Below, piece after piece: positions 46,044-57,306 of a stretch of 64,000 nt of DNA. Under the pieces are notes generated by a model. The model was not told where the DNA came from. It was given only the letters and a program-made list of their open reading frames with translations, and searched no databases. Origin of the DNA: Datura wrightii (taxonomy: Eukaryota; Streptophyta; Magnoliopsida; Solanales; Solanaceae); NCBI GenBank assembly GCA_035772735.1, contig JASDFA010000020.1, positions 91,033,501-91,097,500 on the forward strand, written 5' to 3'. A program made the translations under genes and the position numbers. The number at the start of each line of letters is the position of its first letter. Position 1 is the stretch's first letter.

Positions 46044-47956
46044 CTTACCCCTCACTTAAATCCTTGTTCGTCCTCGAACAACACATACACAACTCATGCA
46101 AATTACATCCCAACTTTCGTCACTATGGTGCAACAATTTACGCTACGGTCATACCGATTATTCAATTTTTTGCAAATCATCAAGAAAACATGCTTGGTCG
46201 CACAAGACAATGACCTTAATACATCAAGGCTTCCTAGACTTTTAAGAATTGATTCTTGATATCGGCAAACTCATGCAAATCAACTAATCAAGAAATTCGA
46301 CACGAAAATCAATCTTTCATCAAGCATGTGCCCTCACAATTCGAGAGAAACTTCCCCTTTATGTTCATGCAACACACAAACATGCAAGTAGGGGCATATA
46401 AAAATTAATTTCACTCTCTCTCCCAAAAGAATTCACATGCATCATGTCATGACCCATAGGCTTGCCCTTAGTGTATTACTCCACTAATATAAAGAAATGC
46501 AATGTAGGATCAAATAGGACTTTTAATGGGTTGTAACGGGGCTATGGATCTAGTATGCATATATTGGATTAGCCAATAATAATCGCTAGCATCCTTAAGC
46601 GCCTTTTCAACTCATTCCCATCAACTCATGGACATTGTTCCTCTCTTTTCTCTTTTTCTCCCATTCATGCTGGTTTACTTTCATACAACCCATTTCATCA
46701 ACCACACTTGACACAAAACAGAGGGTTTTCATGTACCCTCAATATCAATTAATTACAACAAGTGCCTCTTTAACGTCATCTTTTCTTTCCTCACTTTGCT
46801 TTTCTTTTTCTTTTCACTCTTTTCACTCTTTAACACTTTGGGAAACATTTTCTGTTCTTTGTAAGCGCTTAAGAGCTTCTTTTAGACTTTAAGGCCAATG
46901 AAAAGAAGGAATAAAGCTTAGTTCATACAATTTTGGTCAAAAGAAAGAAATCGGCTAAAGGCTCAACGGGCTGACTAGGGTATACAACATATAAAAAGGT
47001 AGAATTTGACAAGAAAAAAAAATGGAAACTATCGGTTAAAACAAAGAAATGCCTACATCCTTTCCAACACTACACCTCCTTCATTTTGCTTCGTATACAC
47101 ACCAGGCAAGTTCTAGACAATTCACAATGACATGGAATAGCAAATCCTCACTTCACACTTCATGCACATGCTCGAATCAAGATGCATTCACAGACTCTTT
47201 AATTAGTCAATTACATGAATTCAAGATTAAGCCTCAATCATAATGAACCAAATTCTATAGCCTAGGTAACTCAACATATTTACAGAATTTCATGCTTTCA
47301 AACGAATCATTTTCACAATTTGAACATCAATTACAACACGCAACGAAATTTTAGCAACCATAAGCAACTACAGTTCATTGATGCAATCCACCAAAGAAAA
47401 CTAAAAAAAAAAACAACTAAAAATCCTACTCCTACCGACTACATTTCCCTTAAGACGGTCGTCATCCATCCATCATAGGTAACGGTCACTAACTATGACA
47501 TCGGTTCAATGGGACTATTCTCGATAAAAGAACCGAAAACAAACTCCGAGAAACCCAAAAAAATAAAAATCGAAAATTTTTTTTGCAACACATCGATCAT
47601 TTCGATAGAAAGAAAATATTTACAAGTGCAATATATTTTTGCTAAAATTTTGAAAAATATCGATCATGTCGATAGAGAGAAAAAAAAATTATTTACAAAA
47701 TTTACAAAATATTTACCATTGCAACCATAACTTTCAAAAACACACATCATTAGCCACAAAACAAATATATACGTACATCACAAATCAGTTCACAACAGGG
47801 AAGGCACAACATACATAAACAGCAAGGAAAAATTATACAGCAATTTAGAGCCTTGACCTAGCACCTAACTACTCCCCACCCCACACTTAAATCGAACACT
47901 GTCCCCAGTGTTCACAAAAATACAAAGCACAAAATTTGGGTGGTGGAACTCCCTGC
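46044..47956 (-). other. 3' non-coding region and polypurine tract, unit 3
   Basis: Near-identical to the corresponding regions of units 1 and 2, including the polypurine tract at its left edge and the ATCGATCAT direct repeat near 47593 and 47660. No gene recognised. Confidence 0.7.
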
Positions 47957-48977
47957 TTAGTCGAAATATTCGACTTCTTCATCCGGTGCTGCGGCCTCGT
48001 CGCCCATGTCTGAATCAGCTCCATCGTCGTCATCGGACTCCACATCAGAGTCCTCATGACGTGTCTCCTCATCAGTAGGGACATCATCGTCTGTCGGCTC
48101 CACAAAGGCTGGCCCCACCTTACATAAGGCTCTAGCGTTCTCGCCAAAGGGGTAGTCCAGCTCCAGCTGCCATAACTCCTCCTCGGTGGCTGGTCTCCCA
48201 CCTATCCGTAGCTGCAGCATCTGCATGCCGAACATACGGGCCATGTACTGATCGTCACGAGCATGTCGCTCTCCCAAAGTCAGCACGGGTCCGTGTGTAG
48301 TGTCGGGGGCCTTAGTCTTTGTCACATCAAGGGCCCTCCGCTCCAGCTGCGGAATGTCACATCAAGCACGAACATACTATTTTTAGCCAGATTCTGGCCT
48401 CCCTGTTCATCTGCGAATAGGGCAGAGTCTGGTGGTAACCCCTCTCCTTGTGTCTACTCCATCAGGCTGTGGATCGAGCCCCACACAACGTACGTCTGAT
48501 GTCGGCGTACGGTGGGGTGATGTTTAGCTGGCGGAGAACGTGGGCGTCTGTGTCCCGCGCTCCAACGATGGCATTCAGCTGCTGGGGTTCCAGAGTGACA
48601 ATCTGCCCTCTGATTTTAATAGTGTGGCTTCTGATGGCCGGGTTCCAGTTGGCATAAAATTCCTGGACCAAATGAAGGTTGCACTCCTTGGGCTCCTGAA
48701 AAATAAAGCTGAGCCCAGCTGCCTCAATCCTCTGTACAATGCGAGGGAACTCCTGTGCAAGTGGTTCCCTAGCAATATGTTCCTCGGGGAAGTACTTGTT
48801 CTCCTTATGCTTTGCGTACCATTTCTTCCCTTCATCGGTGACCCATCATGTTCCGTATCGGCGGTGTTGGCCGCGCGGAACAGCGGGTGCAGCTGGGACT
48901 GCAGTGCCCAGTCTCATCCGTTTCCTTCCGGTGCCTGAGGTAGAAGCACCCTTGCCTTTGTCTTGCCTGCTAGCCAT
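47957..48977 (-). pseudogene. Athila ORF3, unit 3, stop plus 203-bp deletion
   Basis: Same ATG context at 48975-48977. The CGA-to-TGA near 48848 is shared with unit 2. The arginine codon that became TAG in unit 2 reads CAG here (VQEFYANW). A deletion at 48358 removes the segment equivalent to 36901-37103 of unit 2 (203 bp) and leaves three filler bases, which shifts the frame in the middle of the conserved domain. The acidic end (122 codons) is open. Confidence 0.9.
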
Positions 48978-50281
48978 TGTACCTGTCAATTTACACAAAC
49001 AAGTACAACGTTAAGCTAAATAGTTGTTAGCTTCGGCTAAGGTTGGGTTACACAAAATTTACCCCACACTTAGTCCTTAACAATATTTACAAAATTTCAG
49101 CAAGGATAGCTCTATTTACAACCCCAAACACAAACAACTATACACATATTGCTTAGTGCGTTTGTAACAAAATTTCGACAGCATAACGGTTAGCGTACTA
49201 CTCAGACTTCATACAGCGAATTCCCAATCCTACTATCGCTAGCAATTCAACCATCGCACAGGCAACAAAACAACCACAAACTAAAAACAACTAGAAAAAT
49301 ATTTTATATACAAGCTAATCTAACAATCTAATCAATTCACACATTATGCATTTTCCCACAGAAATTCGAGAATTAGTCGTCTTTTAACAGTTATACAAGA
49401 TTTACCACGACTTATCTCAAATAATAAACACACCCCGGCATCAATTTCACCAAACTATCAAGTTTCCCAAGTCGAATTCAACAACCCAAGCCCTAAAATA
49501 CAATTCGACAATCAATTTCGAATTATTTACATAATCGACAAGTTCAAACGCCAAATACAACAATCCGAACAAAAATCAATCACAAAATAATTCAATATCA
49601 TGTTCAATTTCTACCTAGGGTGATATTTCTCACCTTATATGCCCAAATTTGACAAAAATCGCCAAAAAATTGAGTTAGACGATGAAAACATACCTTAGAA
49701 TTGAAGAATCGAAGAAACTTGACGTTTTTCTTTGCCTATCAACGTGGCACGTTGCTTGGGGAGGGGGAAATGGGTGTTTGGTCGCGGAGGGAAGAGGGAA
49801 TGGGAGAATTTGGGGCGAAATCGGGGTTATTATTTAAAGGAAACACGCGGGTCACCCAGAAACCCGGTGTGACCCGACACTGGATAAAGGGCAACGTGTC
49901 ACGGAGGGTAACGCGGAGCCCCTCCTCCGTGACACGGAGCCAATGCGTTGGCTTACTGGAATTTTGAAAAATCCAGATTTGCCTTCAACGTGTCACGGAG
50001 GCCAACGCGGAGCATTGCCTCCGTGACACGGCGCCAACGCGCCAGTGCTCTGTTTCACCAATAAATTTAATTTTCATACCTCGCCTCATTTTCTCGATTC
50101 AATGTATATTTCCTCCATTATACCTGAAAATCACCTCACTAAACAAAAATTGGTTAAATTAATAGATTTCCCTAACTAAAAATAAAAGATACTAACAAAA
50201 ATGCAAATCTAAACCTAGTCAAGAAAAAGAAAAGAAAAGTAAAAATTATTTACACTAAAAAGAAAGAAAGAAAATATTTTT
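48978..50281 (-). other. Pol-ORF3 intergenic region, unit 3, with cassette copy
   Basis: Matches unit 2. It holds the two CACGGAGGC inverted repeats at about 49893-50035 (arms CGTGTCACGGAGG with CCTCCGTGACACG, and CGTGTCACGGAGGC with GCCTCCGTGACACG). No coding signal. Confidence 0.7.
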
Positions 50282-50319
50282 CACGGGTTGCCTCCCGTGC
50301 AGCGCCTGGTTTACCGTCG
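50282..50319 (-). other. Post-pol conserved stem-loop, unit 3
   Basis: Same sequence as in unit 2; the CACGGGAGGCAACCCGTG hairpin is at 50282-50299, 40 bp downstream of the pol stop (50340). Confidence 0.7.
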
Positions 50320-50339
50320 CGGCTCGACGTCCTTTAAGC

Positions 50340-51530
50340 TCATTTATCTACTAGGGAGATGGACGATTTGTCCCGATCATGATCATCCCCCCAGTAGTGC
50401 TTGCATCTCTGCCCATTTACCAAGAACGTAGCACTCCTATCTTCTTGCCACAGTTCTACCGCCCTGTGAGGGGTCATTCTCACCACTTCAAACGGTCCAG
50501 ACCATTTAGACCTCAGCTTACCAGGAAACAATTTCAATCTTGAATTAAAAAGCAAAACTTTCTGTCCTGGTTCGAAAATGCGATGCACCACATGCTTGTC
50601 GTGCCATCTTTTGGTTCTTTCCTTGTAGTACTTCGCACTCTCATAGGCATGCCAGCGAAATTCATCAAGTTCGCTGAGCTGCATCAATCTCTTTTTACCC
50701 GCCAGCTCTAAGTCCATATTTAGCTTTCTGACAGCCCAGAAAGCTCGATGCTCAAGTTCAACCGGGAGATGACATGCTTTGCCATAGACCAATCGGTATG
50801 GTGACGTTCCAATTGGTGTCTTATAAGCAGTTCGGTAGGCCCACAACGCATCATCAAGTTTACCAGACCAATCATTCCGTTGTGTGTTCACCGTTTTCTG
50901 AAGAATCTATTTTACCTCCCTATTTGACACCTCTACTTGCCCACTAGTTTGTGGGTGGTATGCTGTGGCCACTTTATGGCGCACCCCATACTTAGCCAAT
51001 AATTTCTTGAAGCTTGCATTGACAAAATGAGCTCCTCCGTCACTGATAATTGCTCGGGTTGTCCCAAACCTTGTGAGCATGTGTTTCTTCACAAACTTTG
51101 TTACTACCTTGTTATCATTCCTGGGGCAAGCTATTGCTTCCACCCATTTTGATACATAATCTACAGCTACCAAGATGTAACGATTTCCAAATGACGGTGG
51201 GAATGGACCCATGAAATCAATGCCCCAAACATCAAAGGGCTCAACTTCCAGTATGTTCTGCAAAGGCATCTCTTGTCTTCTGCCAATTGTTCCTGTCCGC
51301 TGACATCTATCACACATTTTGACATACTCCATAGAATCTCTGAACAAGGTCGGCCAAAAGAAACCTGACTGAAGAACCTTGTGTGCTGTTCTCTCACCTC
51401 CGTGATGCCCTCCATACAATGAAGAATGGCAGCCCCTTAGCACCTCTGCTATCTGACTCTCTGGGATGCATCTTCTCATCACCTGGTCTGGTCCCTGCTT
51501 GAACAAATATGGCTCGTCCCATACATAATA
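50340..51530 (-). pseudogene. Athila integrase, unit 3, one internal stop
   Basis: The most complete integrase of the array: zinc-binding region, D-D-E core (WGIDFMGPFP, IISDGGAHFV, VSNREVK), then a CAG-to-TAG at 50907 right after the catalytic glutamate, then an open C-terminus with KWSGPFEVVRM and the natural end at 50340. The terminal text differs from unit 2 because the C-run near 50387-50393 has one more base here. Confidence 0.9.
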
Positions 51531-53185
51531 TCAGCTGTCATGCCTCAATTTTCTTCTTTGCTGGTCTGTTGCTTCAGGTGGGTAAACTCCGCTCACTAGC
51601 AAGTTGACTATGTCAGCATACCAGGGAACTTCTGCTTCTCCCACTGCCAATAGTTGCTCATTTGGGAAGTCCTCATTAATATCATCACTTTCCATCACAT
51701 GCGACCGACTCTTCAGTCGTGATAGGTGATCTGCTACCTGATTTTCACTTCCCTTTCTGTCTCTAATCTCAAGGTCGAACTCCTGTAGCAATAAGATCCA
51801 TCTGATCAATCTGGGCTTAGCATCTTTCTTGTTGAATAGGTATCGAATAGCTGCATGATCAGTGTACACCACCACTTTCGAACCCACCAAATAAGACCGG
51901 AACTTGTCAAATGTAAACACCAGAGCTAGCATTTCCTTTTCTGTGACTGTGTAATTGCTCTGAGCCGTATTCAGCGTCTTGCTTGCATAATAAATAGAAT
52001 GAAAAACTCTATTCTTCCTTTGTCCCAATACAGCTCCCACAGCCACATCACTGGCATCACACATCAGCTCAAATGGTTGTTCCCAATCAGGAGAGGTAAG
52101 TATGGGTGCTTCTATCAATTTCTGCTTCAACTTTTCAAATGCTACAACACACTCATCGTTTAATTCAAACTTGACCTCCTTTTCTAGCAGCCTGCATAGC
52201 GGTCTAGAAACGTTGGAAAAGTTTTTAATGAATCGTCTGTAGAATCCTGCATGTCCCAGAAAACTGCGTACACCTTTCACGGATACTGGTGGTGGCAATT
52301 TCTCAATAACCTCAATTTTAGCACGATCGACTTCCAACCCCTTTTTAGACACTTTGTGGCCCAGGAAAATCCCCTCCTTCACTAAGAAGTGGCATTTCTC
52401 CCAGTTTAACACAAGGTTGGATTCTTCACATCGAGCCAGCACCCTGTCAAGATTTTGCAAACAAGTAGAAAACGAATTACCAAAAACAGAAAAATCATCC
52501 ATAAATACCTCAACAAAATCTTCAACCATGTCATGGAAAATAGCCATCATGCATCTCTGGAATGTGGCGGGTGCGTTGCATAACCCAAACGGCATCCGCC
52601 TGAAAGCATATGTCCCATAAGGACAGGTGAAAGTCGTCTTCTCTTGATCCTCAGGAGCGATGGCTATTTGGTTATAGCCGGAGTACCCATCAAGGAAGCA
52701 ATAATATTCCTGCCCTGCCAACCTGTCAAGTATTTGGTCAATAAAAGGAATGGGGTAATGGTCTTTCCTCGTGGCTTCATTTAGTTTTCGGTAGTCCATA
52801 CAAATTCGCCAGCCTGTGACGGTTCGTGTAGGGATTAACTCATTTTTCTCATTAGTGATTACAGTCATCCCCCCTTTCTTAGGAACACATTGAACGGGAC
52901 TGACCCACTCACTGTCTGAAATTGGGTAGACTACACCTGCATCAAGCCACTTGATTATTTCCTTCCTTACCACATCTTTCATTGCTGGATTAAGTCTCCT
53001 CTGTGGCTGAACAGTTGGCTTGGCTCCTGTCTCCATGAATATCCTGTGCGTGCAGAAAGCTGGATTTATACCCTGAATGTCGGACATTTGCCAACCCATT
53101 GCATTCTTCCTCTTCCTTAAGACCCCCAAAGCTGCCTTTTCCCGTTCCTCTGTCAAGTCTGCAGAGATAATAACTGGTAACGTCT
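51531..53185 (-). CDS. Athila reverse transcriptase and RNase H, unit 3, open frame
   Basis: 541 open codons from 53156, extending upstream in frame to about 53185. Complete RT block set including VFMDDFS at 52491-52505 and complete RNase H (CDASDVAVGAVLGQ, TVTEKEMLALVF, YTDHAAIRYLF). It ends at a TGA (51531) that replaces an arginine codon, shared with unit 2; unit 1 reads through. The protease frame is offset by one base near 53187, so expression needs a shift or an independent start. Confidence 0.85.
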
Positions 53186-53189
53186 CCCT

Positions 53190-53952
53190 CCCCTAAAAAG
53201 ATATATTTTAAATGGGGAGGCAATTCTTTCAGCTCCAATTTCGGTGCCTCCTCAACAGACGGTTTCGGCAACGGCTCTAGTGATCTCATCAAGGACTGAA
53301 ATTCCTGTCTTCTCGGATGATTAGGTGCTCCATCCAACAATTGAACCATTCCACAAGCTTCTCCATCCCCAAAATGATCAGAATGCGTCAGCGCTCTCTC
53401 CAATGGGTCTTGAGATTCAACAGCCTGCTTACTTTCTCCATGTTCAACCACGCTGATTTCCGAAAGCTCCTCATGTATAGCCGGCAGCTTCATGGCTTTT
53501 AACACATCAAATACCTCTACCTTGTCATGTGCTTGCATTGTAAGTTTACCCGCAGCTACATCAATCAATGCCTTTCCGATTGCCAAAAAGGGTCGTCCCA
53601 AAATAAATGGGACTTCAGCATCTGGTTCAAAGTCCAGAACAATAAAATCGACCAGAAAAATGAGGGAGCCTACTTGCACCAACACATCCTCAACAATGCC
53701 ATCCGGCTTAGCCAAAGACCTGTCGGCTAGCTGCAAGATTACCGTTGTAGGTCTAGGACTCCCTAGACCTAACTTTCTGAATACCGAAGAAGGCATCAGA
53801 TTTATACTTGCCCCCAAGTCGCATAATCCACGCGCTCAGATACTTTGCCCAATAGTCAGCTGGATAGTGAAACTTCCAGGGTCTTTCAGTTTTGTGGGCA
53901 ACCTATTCTGAATACGAGAAGTGCATTCCTCCGTTAAAGCTACCGTGGCATA
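53190..53952 (-). pseudogene. Athila aspartic protease, unit 3
   Basis: Catalytic DLGAS aspartate at 53818-53820. A CGA-to-TGA at about 53836-53838, just before it, stops the gag-protease frame. The rest is open to the RT junction. Unlike units 1 and 2, the gag-protease linker is uninterrupted here (GAG where they have TAG). It carries several private substitutions. Confidence 0.85.
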
Positions 53953-55689
53953 CTCAGTCAAATGACTTTTGTTAGCCACGATGTCTTTAATATACTTCGC
54001 ATATTTTGGCACTCCCTGCAAGACATCAACAAGAGGTAAGTTAACATGTACCTGTTTAAGTACCTCCATGAATTTCTGGAAACACGCCTCCTCCTTGTGT
54101 TTCTTAAGTCGTTGAGGGAACGGGGGTGGAGGCCTTTCTGGTTCAGCTTCTTTACTCTTCCCCTTATCAGAACTTTGCTCTCCCTCAACATCTGCTGCTC
54201 CTGACTTTTGAGGCGGTCTTTCCGGTTCCACCTCCTTCAATTGTAAACCACTCCTCATGGTCACTGCATTAACCTGCTTCGGATTTGGATCCGTGTCGCT
54301 AGGTAGTCCTCCTCTGGGTCTAGTATTTTGGGCACTAGCAAACTGCCCAAACTGATATTCAAGAGCCTTGGTCGCCAATTGATTGTTCTTCACTTCGGCT
54401 GCCAATTTGACATAGTCAGCCTGCAATTGTGCCTGATTAGCGATCATGGTTTTGAACATCTCCTCAATAGTCGGTGATGGTGGTGGAGGAGGGGCATTGT
54501 GATTTCTGAATTGAGCTTGATAATTTTGTTGCCCTCCTTGGTTTCTGTGCATACCCTGCCCTGAACTCTGACCTTGTTGATTGTTGCTACCCCACGAAAA
54601 ATTCGGATGGTTCCTCCAATTTGAGTTGTAGCCACCACCAAACTGCTGTTGATTTCTCTGTGCATTGCCCACAAAGTTAACAGAATCAGGATTTGCACCA
54701 CAGCATTCAGCTGAATGCTCACTACTACCACACACTTCACACCATATCTGTTGAACTGCATTGACTGAAGCTGAAGGCTGGTTCAAATTGATATTGCTAA
54801 AGTGAGTGTTTAACTGATTTTGCAAAGCTGCTATCTGTGCAGCGATAGCTGTGAATCCATCCACTTCAAGCACTCCCGTTGCTTTCCTTGCTCCACCTCT
54901 TGAAGAATCTGCATTCCATTCTGGATTGCCTTGTGAAATTCAGTTGAGTAAAGTGTACAGCTCCTCATAAGTCTTCTCCAGCGCTTGCCCTCCAGCTGCT
55001 GAATCTAACAGAATTTTAGTGTGGGGTTCCAAACCCTCAATAAACGTGTGTACCAACACCTCGTTGGACTGATGATGGTGAGGACAGTCCCGCAACATGG
55101 ATTTGAATCTTTCCCAGGCTTGATATAGATTTTCCCATTCCCTCTGTTTAAAACTTAAGATTTGACTCCTAAGCCTGGCTGTTTTACCAGAAGGGAAAAA
55201 TCTAATAAGAAACTTCCGTGCAAGATCATCCCACGTTGATATAGAGTTGGGTGGTTCAGCTTTTAACCACCTCTTGGCTTCACCAAGTAAGGAAAATGGA
55301 AATAAGGTGAGCCGAACATAATCAGGTGACACTCCAGCGGGTATATAAGGGTCACTTATCTCCAAAAAGTTCTGGAGATGTTGTTGTGGATCTTCGTGAG
55401 GGAGACCGGTAAATTGCCCGCTTGGGTGCAAAAGTTGCACCATATTCTGCTTTAATTCAAACCTCCCTCCAGACTCTGGTTTGCGGATTCTAGAATGGAC
55501 ATTATTAGCATGTGTGATTGCCACCTCGCGAACCGGCCTTGCTGCTGCTTCATCGGGCACTAAAACTGCCCTAACAACTGGTGGATTTGGTTGCTCCATC
55601 ATAGTCTGTTGAAGCAACTGCAGCTTCTTTCGAAGAGCTTCTCTACATTGACTTTGAAATTCACGCTCGGGCTCTAAGTAAGATTCCAC
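53953..55689 (-). pseudogene. Athila gag, unit 3, one internal stop
   Basis: The first 249 codons are open, including the retrotransposon-gag domain. A CGA-to-TGA at 54940 splits it. The remainder is open through the zinc knuckle (CEVCGSSEHSAECC near 54705-54746) and proline-rich linker into protease. More private substitutions than in the other two gag copies. Confidence 0.9.
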
Positions 55690-55828
55690 CAGATCTTTGT
55701 CCCTTGTCAGTGTTCACAGAAACAAAATCTGCAAAATACAGGCTAAGACCAAGTTGTTAACACTTAAGAAAATAAAAATACAAATACAGTAAATTTACAC
55801 TAAACACAATTTTACAAATCTCCTAGCC

Positions 55829-55846
55829 TCCCCGGCAACGGCGCCA
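55829..55846 (-). other. Primer binding site, tRNA-Asp, unit 3
   Basis: Perfect 18-base match to the complement of the tRNA-Asp 3' end on the minus strand, 6 bp from LTR D. Confidence 0.95.
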
Positions 55847-55852
55847 AAAACT

Positions 55853-57301
55853 TGCTCGGTGCTTTGGGGTACGGGTAAAAACCGACACGCAAGTGCACGT
55901 GGTCAAACAAGTAATAAAGTGGCTAAGTAGCCAAGTATCGATCCAAGGAGGCTCAAGATATGTAAAATTGCCTAATTTACTATATTTCTATTTAACTTCT
56001 AATTATGCTAACAACAACGTACCCAAGAGTAATTGAATTTTTGTTTCTAAACTATATACTACAATTAATACAAACTATTTACTTTTGAATTCAGACAATG
56101 GATATGAACATGCCAAGGTTAAGAACAAGTAATGAACTTGATAATCATGATAATTTTGGTTAATTCTCTTCTTCATGTTGCTAGCCAAGAACATTTGCCT
56201 AGAAATTAAAACTCTCATATTTAATTTCACTTTAGAATCATAAACCATCCATCTACATTTCTGTGATCAAATGCAATTTATGACCTAGCACTACAATTCC
56301 GGTTCCTAAATTGACTAATACGACTTCCAAGTATATCTCTATCAGGAAAGCACATCAAAACCCAATTTTCCCAAATCAAGTTAAGAACAATACCCTATTA
56401 ATTCACAACTTTCCAATTTCTTGCTCTCTCGAGTGAAATTGGACTTTTTAGATATACATTAATGTTGGCCAATCACTAATGCAGTAAAGAACAAGAATTA
56501 ATAGAACAACATTAAAGAAGAAGAATAAACCATATCAATGAAAATCAGAATTCATTACACATGTTCAAAACCTCAGCAAGAAAGAGAATTAGCCACTCAT
56601 TCTTGGATTGATAATCCTAAAATGAGTGTAAATCATACGTACAATTGATAGAAAGAAGAAAGGAAGAGAAGAAATCCCTTAGCTTTTCCAATCTTCAACT
56701 GCTACTAACCCACGTTCCTGCTCTCCACTTCTGAACTCAGTCTAAAAACTGAAAAACTACTTAAAATAAACCTAAGTGTGCTATTTATACTAGTGGGAAA
56801 TTTTTCCCGGAATAACAAGCAACGTGTCACGGAGGCCAACGCGGAGCAATGCCTCCATGACACGGCGTGGACGTGGACCCTCACTGGAATTTCCAGGGTC
56901 CAGTAATTTAACCTCAACGTGGCACGAAGGCCATCGCGGAGGCCTATCTCCGTGCCACGGAGCTGACGCGCATGCACACTGGAAATTGCAAATTTAATTC
57001 CTGCTCAGGCAGTGTGCTACCGCGATGGTAGCGTGGCACGGAGCCATCGCGGAGCCCCTATAAATCCTGCATTCCCGGGTGTTTTCCACGCTCGCATCCA
57101 AGTCCAACTCCGACATAGTTCCAACATGCATTTTAGCTCCTAAAAATCACATTTTCCTGCAAAACAAATGCTAATCATGTTGGTTAGTATAAATTCGCAT
57201 TTTATTACCAATTACATGATATTATATACACATTGCACAACAAACAAGGTAAAAATGATACGTTTGAGTATCACTTGGGCATATAAATCTGCCCAAGATC
57301 A
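55853..57301 (-). repeat. LTR D: 5' LTR of unit 3 and right end of the array
   Basis: 1449 bp. Right edge at 57301 adjoins the ATTGA half of the target-site duplication. Contains the cassette (56823-57057) and TATA box (56781-56789), and about ten private changes by eye. It is the outer 5' LTR of the whole array, so its promoter would drive the first transcript. Confidence 0.95.
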
Positions 57302-57306
57302 ATTGA
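57302..57306. repeat. Right target-site duplication of the array (ATTGA)
   Basis: Partner of ATTGG at 22354-22358 with one G-to-A change. The old Athila frame resumes immediately after it. Confidence 0.85.

Larger units (their letters stand above)
22359..57301 (-). mobile_element. Tandem array of three Athila units sharing four LTRs
   Basis: Four LTRs of exactly 1449 bp (22359, 33138, 44595, 55853) alternate with three internal regions in the same minus-strand direction. The periods are 10779, 11457 and 11258 bp. The differences are explained by a 677-bp deletion in the first unit and a 203-bp deletion with 3-base filler in the third. Only the outermost LTRs have target-site duplicates, so the array entered as, or grew from, one insertion. 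Units are nearly identical but carry private mutations. Likely origin is unequal recombination between LTRs; insertion of a concatemer is an alternative. Confidence 0.93.

Noticed and set aside
22359..57301. Assembly artefact as the cause of the tandem array
   Set aside because: Each unit has private deletions and point changes, and both outer junctions carry matching target-site duplicates. An artefact cannot be fully excluded without spanning reads.
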